64,000 bases of DNA from Typhlomys cinereus (taxonomy: Eukaryota > Chordata > Mammalia > Rodentia > Platacanthomyidae). Made by a program: the position numbers and the translations under genes. The stretch is taken from assembly GCA_023101885.1 (NCBI GenBank), contig JALPQD010000819.1:462300-526299 (forward strand), in the 5' to 3' direction. Below the pieces are notes generated by a model. That model was given only the letters and a program-made list of their open reading frames with translations. It searched no databases and was not told the DNA's origin. This document shows, in pieces, positions 47,978 to 56,954 of this stretch. The stretch's first letter is position 1. Every line of letters starts with the position of its first letter.

Positions 47978-49461
47978 GAGTCGGAAAGCACTGATTATGC
48001 CAGTGGAGGCCCAAGGGTGACTTCAGGAATCGCCCCGGATCGTTTCTACCTCCTGTTTGCTTTGCTCTGGAGTTTCCCAGGATCCACTTTCCGGGATCCT
48101 AAGTACAGGATGCCTGGTGGTTTTTACATGGACCCAGGATTCCAACTCAGTGTTTCTGCTTGCAGGGCTGAGACTTAACCCCTGAGCCAGCTTATGGTCC
48201 AGAACAGTTATCTTTTCTAACTAACAGGTGAGTCTCAGGTACTGGCAAATCCCAGGCCTTGGAAGCCCACGGCAGGAGCGTGAATCTGACACCCTGGCTG
48301 GACAGGACCGCAGACTGCGCGTATGAGCCCCCAGCCTCACCAGCGGCTCTGGCAAAGGGCAGTGTGGGGCCACACGGCTGGCAGGTGAACAGGCGCAGCT
48401 CCCGCGGACCCGTCTGAACCCCTCCACATGATGCCTGCGTCCTCTTAGGGCTGTACGTGCACTTATGACTGCATTCGTTTTGACTTGTATTGTGCACTAA
48501 ACTACATTTTTAAAATATTGATTTTGTATGTGTCCATGTATCTGCGTGCCTGTGTATCAGAGGGCCCTGCATGAGCCTCGGAGGTCAAGGGTGAGCCCCG
48601 GTATCCCCCCGGATTGCGCCACCTCCTCGCCTTTGCCCTGGAGTTTCCCTAGACTCCACCTTCTGGGGCAGAAGTTACTTTTTTGATGTCTGATACCCAT
48701 TTGTGTAAATACACCGGGTTTTCTGGCTTGTCTGGACGGCACTGAGCCTGGATAACCCTCCTCTGCCCCAGCGGTGGGCTGAGGTGCGCTCCGCCGAGTA
48801 CGGCTTTGAGCCGCGGGCTGTTGGTTGTTTGAAGGGTCTAACTGCATTCTTCTGTGAGAAATCTTTTTCTTCTTCGGTACTAGGGTTGAACCTAGACCGC
48901 CGAACATGCTAAGCAAGCCCCTTCCTGACCTCTGTCCGCAGTCCGTTAGGTCAGAGGCCTCACATGACAATCTACTGGTAACTGGTATCTGCTGCTCGAT
49001 ATTCATTTCATAACATGCTTATCACCATCTTCTTTTAAGAAATATATGTATTTTTTTATTGAGACTTTTTTATTATTTTTTTTACATGGGACCTGGGATC
49101 CGAACTCAGGACCTTCTGCTTGTGAGGCAGAGTCTTAACCCCTAAGCCATCGCTCCAGCCCAAGAAATATATTTTAATTAGCACCCAAGCATCAGGGTTC
49201 ATTATGGAAATTTCAAACAAAACTTGTTTTTATTGGTTCTCCTCCCTCTTCCCTTCTAACCCTCCCTGTACCCTTCCGACTTCATCGGTTGCTGGATTTT
49301 TAAAAGGTACCCAGAATCCACCTGGTGCTCACGTCCACTGTACCACAGAACTACAAGCCACTGTTTGCTTTTCGTCCTAACTGGCTTCCTGACTATCTGA
49401 TTCTGCACTTTTTTTTTTTTTTATCAAGTAGTTTTCTTTCTTTCTTTCTTTCTTTTTTATT

Positions 49462-49521
<60 letters not shown>

Positions 49522-52500
49522 TGTAGAACCACCGGCGAATTCAGGAACCACCATGGACGCCTCCACCTCCTTGTTTACTCTGCCCCGGGATTCACAGGCT
49601 CCACCCTACCAGGACCAGAAACGCAGGCCGCCCCCGCTTCCGCCCAGCGTCTATACGTGGGGTCTAGGATCTGAACTCAGGACCTTCCGCCCACAAGGCA
49701 GAGGCTCAACCCCTGAGCCACCTCTCCAGCCCCTGATTCTGCACTTTTTAAGGTGGACAGGCAATCCCGGCCCCCAACAACAGGCTAGAGCAGAGGACTG
49801 TCCAAGTTCAAGGCCAGTCAAGGGTACACAGTCAGCAAGGCGCCCACCTCAAAGAAAAACACAGAAGACAAAGTACTTGGCTCCTCTTGGTCTGCCTCTC
49901 CCACTGGCCTCGCTGCGGCTCCCTTGCCCACCACCTCGGTCACTAGCTGTCGAGCGACTCGCGGATCTTCACTCAGATGGACGTGCGCGGTCCTGAGGCG
50001 CCACTCACATGCCACCTATCAAAAGCTTTATTTTCACTGTGCTCCACGAATTAATGTCAGCAGCACCCCTACCTCACACCTTTACTACAACACAGCCTAA
50101 GTTGTTAAGACACGTTCTTAAAACAGCAATGGCCTTTATGTGCTTTCGACTCTCAGTGGACATGTGTCCAGAACATTTCACTGATAGTTCTCCAGAATTA
50201 AGTGTGTCCTGTGAGTCAACTCTGACCTCAATCTAATCTTAACAATAAGAGCTTAGGGTTTTGAACTAAATGAGATCCCTTTGTATTTCTGTCTTTGTGT
50301 GCTATGAATGCTCTGTGATGTTATTTCTGTTTATGATTTGGGAATTTTGTTCTACACAAGGCTGAAGTCTACTCCTATAAGTTTTTCTTTGAATAAAGTT
50401 TTTTAAAAATTAAAAAAGATTAAGCAAGCACAAGGTTAGCATGTGCTACATACTGAGACATAATCCCAAAATATAAAGAAAGAAAACAAACAAAATCAAA
50501 CTCAACATAAGATATGCTAGTTCAGGGGCTGGAGAGGTGGCTCAGGGGTTAAGCCTCTGCCTTGCCAGGCAGAAGGTCCTGAGTTCGGATCCCAGATCCA
50601 AGTATAGATGCCGGGCGGAAGTGGGGGCAGCCTGCGCTTCTGGTCCTGGTAGGGCGGAGCCTGTGAATCCCGGGGCAGAGTAAACGAGGAGGTGGAGGCG
50701 TCCATGGTGGTTCCCGAATTCGTCCATGGTTCTACACACACACATGCACACACAATTGAATAAATAATAATAATAATATATATATAAAAGATATGCTAGT
50801 TCACACAAGGGTTAAGATCCAAGACTTTTGGAGAAGTTGGATGGGGTAATGGATAGAGCTGTTACCAAGCTGCAGGCTGTAGAAGATACTGTGAAATGCA
50901 GACTTACAAGGATCACAATCATGGCCTAGCCATCAACAATACTCATCCACAAAGCGTAATCAAACAGAAGATGGTAAGGCACAGCCGAGAGACTGACCCT
51001 GAGCTCGCGGACCCTTACCTCCAGCAAGGTGGGCCTGACAGAACGTATCCTGAGCTCCGGCAAGGCTTTCAGTTCACAGATTGAAAATGTTTTAAATGAT
51101 CAATCACTTCGGGTTCACTGTACATACATCTTTATTTCTTTGTGATATACAAATTCAAATTTACACGAGAATAGTAGGTATATATTACCCATCCATCCAC
51201 TCACTACTGAATTTCTGAACATAATCACATCTTGAACGATCCTCAAAACAGTCTTGCAATCTAAACCCTAGGAAAGCTTTGGGTTTTGGAAAGCTGGGCC
51301 TTTGAGATGGCTCGGCAGGTAAAGACGTGATTGGTTCCAATGACCCATGTACAGGTAGATGGACAGGACCCCTCTAGGACCCCAGGAAGATGGATGGAGA
51401 GAACCGAATCCTCAAAGTTATCCCCTGACGTCACTCCTGTAATGATGCCGGCACCTCCACTCTCTCTCTCACACATACACTAATAATAATTAATAATAAT
51501 AATAAGATGTTTGGGGCAGGCAAGTGGCTCAGCTGTAAAGGCCAAGCCCGCAAACCTGGAGCCCTGAGTTGGATCCCAGAGGGGCCGACTTCCCAAGCAG
51601 TCCTCACAGTTGTCCTCCGACCTCCACACACATGCCCCGAGGGCCCACACTTTCCTTTCTTCTCTCCTTCTGGCAATAAATGCATAGAACATTTCCTTAC
51701 AATATGTCTCAAGAGTCGCGAGGAGACACTGACTACCCGCAACCTCTAACTCAACGAAGTGATGCTGGACACCAGACAGCACACGAGGAACACAGGCGAA
51801 GGGACGTTTCTTGCTCCTCTATTCTCACTGAGTAAAATCTTTAAACATTTGATTATTTACCATGGACCAGACATTGTGGCTAGCAATATACTGTAAACTC
51901 ATGAATTCCAGAGTCACTAAGAATTTAAAATAAAAATACCGCTGGTCTCTGGAGAGGTAAGAGGCAGGAGCTTTCTGCATACAACTTGGGCAAAGGGCCT
52001 GCAATCATGAGCAGTCACACCTGACACTTCCCTGGGTGGATAACCTCTCCCAAGAGACTGGATAAGCCGGGGGACTCCTCGCCAGCTCGGCCTGAGATGC
52101 ACTCCAAGACAACCAGTCCCCATAAAGATAACCTCAGTCTCCATCCCAGTCCCACCCCGAGACCACAGAAGCCCGCGGGACAGGACAGCTGGGGGGTATT
52201 CCTGGGACAGTCCTGCGCTCTGCTCAGACAGACAACAGACAAGGTAGGACTGCTTGGGATTAGAATCTACCTGTATTTAATCAAGGCTGGCCGACTGGAA
52301 GAACAGTTTAGGCAGAAGGAGGGAGAAGCAAAGGAGTGGATAACGGGAAATCTTAGGTCATGGACCACTTAGGGAAAACACTCCTGGATGAGATGTTCTG
52401 CTGAAGGACGCAAGGCAAAAAGGAATCATTAGCAAAACAATTGAGTCAAGACAGCAGGATGAGAAAGGGAGATGTTCTTGAGTGACATTCCACCCCCAAG

Positions 52501-54651
52501 CTTAACTTTTTATTAACTACAAATGGAGCAGTTTAGAGTTCCCATGAGGGTTAAATAAGCATTGCAAGCATCAAACACGGCGCTCCGCATGGAGAGCATC
52601 CAATTCACTCTGAGGCTGAGTCCAGCATTATTTGCCTGGGCGCAGTCTAGTAGTATTCTACCACCTACTTCTCCACACTGTCCTGAAGATGGTGGAAGCT
52701 ATTTTCACCGTTTAACATCCCCAGATCAGTAACCACAAGAAATTAGGCTACCGGATATTTCCAGCACTTTTTGAAATTTAAAAACTTTAAAAGAAACACT
52801 AAAAGACATGAGAGTGCTGAATTCCGCATGCTGCCATTCATTCAGCTAAGCCGCAGAGGAAGCTTCACCAGCAAGTCCAAGACCCGCACCTACAGACACC
52901 ATCTTTCCTCCCGCGCAGCCCCTTACTCAAGAGTGGCTTCAGCACAACTGGACGGCCGGCCCAAAAGGACAGTGTGAACCGGGCGCAGAGGTGCCGGGGG
53001 TCATCTCAGCACCGGGAGGTAAAGGCAGGAGCAGCCTGGTCCACGAGGCGGGTCTATGCCAGCCGGCAGAAAAACAAAGACGTCATGTGTAAACCGGGCA
53101 CCTGTGATCCCAGCATTTGGGAATCTGAGGCAGGGCAGACTTGCCAATGCCAGCCCAGTGTGAGGGCTCAGAGTCAACTCAAGGCCAGCCTGAGCTACAT
53201 AGATTCAGATCCAGACCTTACGAAAAGAAAGGCGATAATCCTGTACTTACTAATAACAACAAAACCCGCTTCTTAAAACTTGGGGGAAAGCCAAAGTCAT
53301 TACACTGCTGGGATCAACTTTACGTAGAAAACTTGCAAAAGAAAACCTCGGGTGCACGGTGTCCTAAAGCTGCGCGAAGTCTACACTTCGCGGCACGAAC
53401 CCACTAAAACCAACCAACGAGGCCGCAACCGGGTCTTCCTTTTCTCCCCAGAAAGGCCACGGAGGCGGGGTCGCCCCACGGCAAAGCCACGCGACCACGA
53501 GAAGGGTCTCCAGCGCTCCGTGCTAACTACAAATCCCGGGGCGCGGCGGCCGCCAACTGTTGCTTTGGCAACGCGGCCGCGGTCCCAACTGTCAACGCCA
53601 CGCGCAAGTAATCGGGGTGCTTCCCCTGCGCACTCGCTGTAAGTGATCTGGGGGTGCTTCCCCGGCGCGCTCCCTGCAAGTGATCTCGGGGTGCTTCACC
53701 CGCGCGCTCCCTGCAAGTGATCTGGGGGTGCTTCCCCCGCGCGCTCCCTGCAAGTGATCTGGGGGTGCTTCCCCGGCGCGCTCCCTGCAAGTGATCTGGG
53801 GGTGCTTCACCCGCGCGCTCCCTGCAAGTGATCTGGGGGTGCTTCCCCCGCGGGCTCCCTGCAAGTGATCTGGGGGTGCTTCCCCCGCGCGCTCCCTGCA
53901 AGTGATCTGGGGGTGCTTCCCCTCTCCCTGCAAGTGATCTGGGGGTGCTTCCCCGACGCGCTCCCTGCAAGTGATCTGGGGGTGCTTCCCCCGCGCGCTC
54001 CCTGCAAGTGATCTGGGGGTGCTTCCCCCGCGCGCTCCCTGCAAGTGATCTGGGGGTGCTTCCCCCGCGCGCTCCCTGCAAGTGATCTGGGGGTGCTTCC
54101 CCCGCGCGCTCCCTGCAAGTGATCTGGGGGTGCTTCCCCTCTCCCTGCAAGTGATCTGGGGGTGCTTCCCATGCGCGCTCCCTGCGGGGATCTCCCTCCT
54201 CCCGCCGAGGTCTCCGGTTAAAAGAGCGTTTCAAGGGCCTCGGAGTGTCCGGTAGCGGTTTGTCGCGGGGCGGGGCGGGGGCACTAGGCAGCAAGCCGAG
54301 ACTTCGGGGGGACGCTGGGCTCTTTTCCCAGCGGGCAGCAGCCACGAGAGCAAAGTTGGCCTCGGCCTCCGGGGGTCCCGCGCGGCGCGCGCCCACCCGA
54401 GGGGACCCGGGTTCCAGACTCGATCAAAGGAAGCGAGGGGCGGTCGGGAGGGGGCGGGAGCGGCGCCGCGCGGCCGAGCGCGCTCCGCGAAGTCCGCGGT
54501 CGCGTGGCCCGCGGCCGGCCGCCCACGCGCGCTCGGCGGCCCGCGCGGGGGGCGCCGCGCCGGGGGAGCCGCGGCCCGGCCGCGCCGCGCGCCGTCCCGC
54601 CTCCCGCAGCGGGCTCCAGACTCACAGAGTCTTGGGCATCTCGTCCTCCAT
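35462..54651 (-). CDS. TIA1: TIA1, cytotoxic granule-associated RNA-binding protein: 5' half (coding exons 1-6)
   Basis: TIA1 binds U-rich RNA through three RRMs. In the nucleus it promotes use of weak 5' splice sites, and in the cytoplasm it drives stress-granule assembly through a Q-rich prion-like tail (family knowledge). Seen here on the minus strand: six coding exons at 54651-54644 and beyond (exon 1, 26 nt), 40389-40293, 38637-38539, 36901-36847, 36683-36651 and 35548-35462, each with AG/GT borders. They encode the N-terminus MEDEMPKTL, the whole of RRM1 (RNP2 LYVGNL, RNP1-like DPYCFVEF), the linker and the first strand of RRM2. Exons 7 onward (rest of RRM2, RRM3, Q-rich tail; about 250 of about 386 residues) are not found anywhere to the left. 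Exon 6 lacks one base. Intron 1 is about 14 kb. The identification is secure; the truncation is probably an assembly effect. Confidence 0.96.
36651..36683 (-). CDS. TIA1: TIA1 coding exon 5 (33-nt cassette exon)
   Basis: 33 nt, frame-preserving, with ATCAG acceptor and GTAATT donor. It encodes [11 protein letters not shown] in the linker between RRM1 and RRM2. In other mammals this 11-residue exon is alternatively spliced and distinguishes the long (TIA1a) and short (TIA1b) isoforms. Both its size and frame are preserved here. Confidence 0.93.
36847..36901 (-). CDS. TIA1: TIA1 coding exon 4 (end of RRM1 and linker)
   Basis: 55 nt with TTCCAG acceptor and GTAAGT donor. It encodes [18 protein letters not shown] plus one base. 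VKVNWA is the last strand of RRM1. The exon joins in frame to either exon 5 or exon 6. Confidence 0.95.
37075..37382 (-). repeat. (CACT)n plus IDL-Geo SINE, old subfamily
   Basis: Eight or so CACT units (37076-37107), GAGA run, then a full dimer in minus orientation ending CATCTCTCCAGCCC. TIA1 intron 3. Confidence 0.88.
37475..37590 (-). repeat. B1/7SL-like SINE remnant
   Basis: AAGCCGGCCTTGAACTAGCA and GGAACCACCAGGCCCAGCG, the reverse of a B1 element. Confidence 0.6.
37777..37892 (-). repeat. IDL monomer alone, with target-site duplication
   Basis: Only the ID-like left monomer is present (GGGACCTGGGATCTGAACTC to CATCTCTCCAGCCC). Flanked by CATTTTAGTA at 37767-37776 and 37893-37902. No Geo half. 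Confidence 0.85.
38085..38340 (+). repeat. Old SINE, second family, (CA) end
   Basis: GGCCAGACAGATGGCCCTGC head, TTGGGAGGTGGAGACTAGG, CCAAGCAAGGTGGTTAGCTA and a GTACACACACACAG end. Shares the right half with 765-1045. Confidence 0.55.
38539..38637 (-). CDS. TIA1: TIA1 coding exon 3 (RRM1, second half)
   Basis: 99 nt, 33 codons, intact. It encodes [18 protein letters not shown], then [15 protein letters not shown]. The RNP1 strand with its aromatic residues (Y, F, F) is visible. The acceptor is a tandem NAGNAG (CAGCAG on the minus strand, 38638-38643), so an isoform with one extra Gln is possible. Donor GTAAGC. Confidence 0.96.
39450..39632 (+). repeat. B1-like fragment and (CA)n
   Basis: GCCTGTAATCCCAGGAGGAG with GAGACCTTGTCAC, then a (CA)n at 39596-39631. 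Confidence 0.5.
39785..39990 (+). repeat. tRNA-derived B-type SINE
   Basis: CAGCAAGAAGGCTCAGCGGG head, CAGAGTTCGATCCCTGAAAC B box, CCCTGTGACCTCACACATG. Confidence 0.65.
40293..40389 (-). CDS. TIA1: TIA1 coding exon 2 (RRM1, first half)
   Basis: 97 nt between a TTCCAG acceptor and a GTAAGG donor. It encodes [18 protein letters not shown], then [14 protein letters not shown], which is beta1 with the RNP2 motif and helix 1 of RRM1. With exon 1 it gives 41 codons and ends in phase 0. The reading frame is intact. Confidence 0.96.
40950..41095 (+). repeat. IDL-Geo SINE with internal deletion
   Basis: Head GGCTGGGGAGATGGCTCAAG runs straight into the second part of the Geo half (ACCCCAGAGCGAAG and onward). 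The region between, including the B box, is missing. Confidence 0.8.
41845..42020 (+). repeat. tRNA-derived B-type SINE
   Basis: GGCTGGGGAGCTAGCTCAGG, GAGAACTGGGTTCAACTCC, AGAGAACTGACTTCCCAAAG, AAATAAAATT tail. Confidence 0.6.
42235..42570 (+). repeat. L1 3' UTR-like, G-rich
   Basis: AAGGCTCAAGGACCATCACC, GAAGAGGGGGAGGAAGAGTG and a G-rich block. Resembles rodent L1 3' UTR starts. Moderately diverged. Confidence 0.45.
43385..43745 (+). repeat. Diverged copy of the 17268-17672 repeat
   Basis: GCAGGTGACGACTTGACGGT, CCCAGGGAGCCTGCAGGTGG and GGTGGGCTCCTGCTC match the order in the 17.3 kb copy. CpG-rich and altered. Confidence 0.45.
43980..44455 (-). repeat. LTR-like interspersed repeat
   Basis: Bounded by TATTAGTTAGGGTTCTCTAG at left and CAAGTTGACATCCAGGCTTA at right, with an (AT)n at 44022-44051 and AAATTTATTG. 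In minus orientation it ends ...AGAGAACCCTAACTAATAC like several rodent LTR families. Name uncertain. Confidence 0.5.
44456..44602 (-). repeat. tRNA-derived B-type SINE, minus orientation
   Basis: GGAGGTCAGAGGACAGCTTT, CACCATGTGGGTTCCCAGAG, CTGCTGAGCTATCTCGCCAG. Confidence 0.7.
45075..45362 (+). repeat. IDL-Geo SINE, old subfamily, (CT)n(CA)n tail
   Basis: Head with GAGATGATTCAAGGGCTAAA, Geo half AAAAGGAGGTAGAACAATCC, then CT (45281-45323) and CA runs. Confidence 0.85.
46022..46265 (+). repeat. IDL-Geo SINE, old subfamily
   Basis: GGAGAGATGGCTCAGGGTTA head to GGATCCTCCACATGGACACG and an (AATA)n tail. Confidence 0.85.
46276..46392 (+). repeat. B1-type (7SL-derived) SINE
   Basis: TGCACATGCCTGTAATCCCA, GGGAGACAGAGGCGGGAGGA, CATGTCTCAAAACGCC. 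Confidence 0.75.
47132..47412 (-). repeat. IDL-Geo SINE, young subfamily, with 16-bp target-site duplication
   Basis: CpG-rich full dimer. Exact AGAATCCAAAACTTTT at 47116-47131 and 47413-47428. Confidence 0.95.
47680..47850 (-). repeat. B1-like SINE remnant, minus orientation
   Basis: CTCTGGCTGGCCTTGAACC and CACACACGCCAGACATGCAC. Diverged. Confidence 0.5.
47945..48200 (-). repeat. IDL-Geo SINE, old subfamily
   Basis: GT and GAGA runs, AGGGTGACTTCAGGAATCGC, head end ACCCCTGAGCCAGCTTATG. Confidence 0.82.
48525..48675 (-). repeat. IDL-Geo right-half fragment
   Basis: GTGTATCAGAGGGCCCTGC to CCTAGACTCCACCTTCTGGG. The ID-like head is absent. Confidence 0.7.
49048..49161 (-). repeat. IDL monomer alone, with target-site duplication
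   Basis: T-rich tail then ACATGGGACCTGGGATCCGA to CATCGCTCCAGCCC. Exact AAGAAATATAT at 49037-49047 and 49162-49172. No Geo half. Confidence 0.9.
49413..49733 (-). repeat. IDL-Geo SINE, young subfamily, with 15-bp target-site duplication
   Basis: Full dimer with T-rich and (GT)n tail. Exact TGATTCTGCACTTTT at 49398-49412 and 49734-49748. The 223-codon frame through it is a SINE read-through. Confidence 0.95.
50525..50788 (+). repeat. IDL-Geo SINE, young subfamily, with 15-bp target-site duplication
   Basis: GGGGCTGGAGAGGTGGCTCA head, full dimer, CAATTGAATAAATAATAATA tail. Exact AGATATGCTAGTTCA at 50510-50524 and 50789-50803. Confidence 0.95.
51295..51690 (+). repeat. Two consecutive tRNA-derived B-type SINEs
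   Basis: First 51295-51505 (GAGATGGCTCGGCAGGTAAA ... (AAT)n), second 51515-51690 (GGCAGGCAAGTGGCTCAGC, GAGTTGGATCCCAGAGGGGC, CAGTTGTCCTCCGACCTCC). Confidence 0.65.
52978..53245 (+). repeat. Two B1-type SINE remnants in tandem
   Basis: First ACCGGGCGCAGAGGTGCC ... CAGCACCGGGAGGTAAAGG, second ACCGGGCACCTGTGATCCCA ... CAAGGCCAGCCTGAGCTAC. Confidence 0.65.
53606..54190. repeat. 37-bp GC-rich minisatellite, about 16 units, in TIA1 intron 1
   Basis: Unit AAGTGATCTGGGGGTGCTTC plus CCCCGCGCGCTCCCTGC. Most units are 37 bp, two are shortened by 7 bp (near 53930 and 54145), and the first is 35 bp. Open in all minus frames (up to 289 codons), which is not coding. It ends about 450 bp inside TIA1 intron 1. 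Confidence 0.98.
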
Positions 54652-55115
54652 GGCTGCTGCAGTCGCGGCGGCGGCTCCGCGCCCGGCTCGCCGCCCCTCG
54701 CCCGCCCGGGCCGCGCCGGCTGCGGGAGCGCGGGCGTTGTCGGAGGCTGGCGCGACTCGGCCGTCCGCCCGCCGAGGACCCCCGGGACGCCCGGCCCGCG
54801 GCGAACAATGAAGCGCAGACCCAAGATGGCGGCGAGCCGGAGCCCGGGAGCCGCCGGCGAGCGGCGCGCGGCGCGCAGGCGCGGACGCTCGCGCACGCGC
54901 GCTTCTGCCCGCCGCGGCCCGGTGGCGCAGCCGCGCTTCCGCCCGGCGCGGAGTGAGCGCCTGAGCCCGCGGGGCTTGCGGGACTTTCTCGGCCCCCGAG
55001 GGGAAGGTTTCGGCGGCGCGCGACCACCCAGTAAACGACTTCGCGGAAATAAAAGCGCGTCCAGATCTCCACCGAGGGAGAGACTTCTTCAAAGAGCGCC
55101 GAGGAAAAAAAAATA
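54240..55115 (-). promoter_or_regulatory. TIA1 CpG-island promoter
   Basis: Very GC- and CpG-rich block around TIA1 exon 1, flanked by AT-rich DNA on the right. It has GC boxes (tandem GGGGCGG near 54268-54282, inside intron 1) and an AAGATGGCGGC motif at about 54822-54832, the YY1-type element common at housekeeping promoters. No TATA box is obvious. The transcription start cannot be placed without RNA data. Confidence 0.75.
54626..54651 (-). CDS. TIA1: TIA1 coding exon 1
   Basis: Minus-strand ATG at 54651-54649 opens MEDEMPKT plus two bases of the next Leu codon, then a GTGAGT donor. The exon lies in a CpG island. The start is chosen because it reproduces the conserved TIA1 N-terminus exactly and the frame continues into exon 2 (CT + A gives Leu, then YVGNL). 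Upstream (55100-54652) is GC-rich 5' UTR and promoter. Confidence 0.95.
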
Positions 55116-55119
55116 GGTG

Positions 55120-55190
55120 TGCGCCGCCCGGGAATCGAACCCGGGTCGCAAGAATGGGAATCTTGCATGATACCACTACACCAGCGGCGC
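55120..55190 (-). tRNA. tRNA-Gly (anticodon CCC)
   Basis: 71-bp tRNA gene on the minus strand. The acceptor stem GCGCCGC pairs with GCGGCGC, discriminator A. The A box starts TGGTGTAGTGG, the B box is GGGTTCGATTC, and the anticodon CCC is at 55158-55156 in the loop ATTCCCATT. No intron and no mismatched stem that I can see. A run of nine or more T follows on the gene strand (55113-55104), a good Pol III terminator. It lies about 470 bp upstream of the TIA1 start codon in the same orientation. A Gly-CCC tRNA sits in this interval in human too. Confidence 0.97.
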
Positions 55191-55938
55191 TGATGACGAT
55201 AGGTCCCTCCAGGAACTCATAGGAGGACAGGGGCGTGCTCACTGGCTCTTGACTACAATTTTGCTGATTTCTGTGGGGTTTTTTTTTCATTGTTTAAGAA
55301 ATGATTTATCCTTTCTCATCCCAATGCGATTGAATGGATCTTGCTGTGCCCAACAAACCTGGATTTTCGTTTATTTTAAAATGCATTTTTATGGAACAGA
55401 TACATAAAGTAAATAAAAAGTCCCAAAGTCTTTTAGGCACTTTTTTAGTCCCTGAGAAACTCATGAGTAATTCCACCAGGATTATCTTTTAGGAAATTAT
55501 ATATATGCTCTGCAGATAGACACGAAAGTAGGTAGATAGATGTAAATATACCCAATTCTTTTATTTACAAGTATAAAACTAATTCAGTAACTCTTTGCAA
55601 CTTTTTAAAATTTGACAATGTTGAGTATCTCCCTGATGAATATATATGATACTGCTTTGCTGCTTTTTTTATTTTAAGGATACATGCTAAAATATGTATC
55701 CATTGTTTAACCTTTATTGAATAGGTGTAAATGTAAATGATAAAAATAAATGTAAAAAGTAAAATTAAAAAATAAGGAATTTCGGTAATAAAATTTGTCT
55801 CATTGGTTGCTACCCAAAATTTTGAGCATCAGAATCTCCACAGACTGATTTTATTTGTGTCCACAGACAGACTTAATTACTTTTGTTTTTTCAAGGTACA
55901 CAAAAGCCTGTGAAGTAGCTACTGTTGCAAATTGGTCA

Positions 55939-56043
55939 TGGATGGGGCTTGGAGAGATGGCTCAGGGGTTGTGACTCTGTCTCACAAGCAGAAGGTTCTG
56001 AGTTTGGATCCCAGGTCCCACATTAAAAAAACAAAAACAAAAA
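55939..56043 (+). repeat. IDL monomer alone, with target-site duplication and A-rich tail
   Basis: GGGGCTTGGAGAGATGGCTC head through GGATCCCAGGTCCCACATTA, then an AAAAACAAAAACAAAAA tail. Exact GCAAATTGGTCA at 55927-55938 and 56044-56055. No Geo half. Confidence 0.92.
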
Positions 56044-56764
56044 GCAAATTGGTCACGGAATCTTACAGGTCTAAGTCACAATATAGGTAAACTTCGGCCC
56101 TCTCTTGCATCAGTTCAGTACACTGGCTAATCTTTCATAAGTATTATTATTATTATTTTTTTTTGTGGAATAAGTATTATTTCTTAAAGACACTAGAATT
56201 TATGTGCCCACAAAGGTAGCATCTTGCCTTTAGACTGGCACATTTTGGATTTCTGGTTTAAAAATGGACTTTACTTTTTTTCAGATTATTTTAAAAGATT
56301 AAAAAAACACTGGGGTGCACACCCTGAATCACCCCTCCCCCCAGGAAACCACAGGACTTCCAAGAGTTCCAGGCCAGCAGGGTGGATAGAAAAAGTGACA
56401 GTGTGTAAAAAAATATCACTCCTTTAGGGAGGGTGAAACAAATGTTTAAAATATATAGGACTTTAACAGCTTTTTTAGCATGCATTTAAAGTGGCTTTTA
56501 GCTTGCCAACGGCGGTATTCACCTACAGCGAGCACGAGCCCGCTGACCTTTCCCACCTGTGGTTTCGCTTTCTGGTTCTTTCATGCCAGGTCCTGGTATG
56601 TGCTGGGCAGGTGCTCTATCACCTGACGATATCTTCAACTCCCTCTTTGTGCTCTGTGCTCTGCGATAAGCAATATTGCAATCTTAGTGTATATGATCTT
56701 AGTGTATACAATCTTGGTGTATACAATCTTGGTGTATACCTATCCTTATAAATTTATTCTTTTC

Positions 56765-56875
56765 AGACACTACCTTGGAGTGCAGAAGAGGCTGGCTTCG
56801 AACTCCAGGTTCTCCCAAGTTCTGAGACTATGGGTATGGTCACGACACCACCCAACGGCTCCTGCTGTTCTGTTT
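56765..56875 (-). repeat. B1-like SINE remnant, minus orientation
   Basis: AAGAGGCTGGCTTCGAACTC and GGTCACGACACCACCCAAC. Confidence 0.6.
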
Positions 56876-56954
56876 TAGTGACACATTTCTTTATGATAAA
56901 TTACCGAATGTTGGATTACTGAATTCCTTATCTGTGTATAAAATCAGGACAGAT

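Noticed and set aside
49325..49996. 223-codon plus-strand frame with a Val/Cys-rich segment
   Set aside because: Runs through (GT)n and an antisense IDL-Geo SINE with intact target-site duplications. Similar frames recur at every SINE copy.
53527..54396. 289-codon minus-strand frame rich in [14 protein letters not shown] repeats
   Set aside because: Translation of the 37-bp minisatellite in TIA1 intron 1. All minus frames are open and no start or gene context fits.
54245..55290. Several long, Arg/Ala/Pro-rich frames on both strands around 54.2-55.3 kb
   Set aside because: CpG-island sequence has few stop codons. The real coding signal there is TIA1 exon 1 and the tRNA gene.
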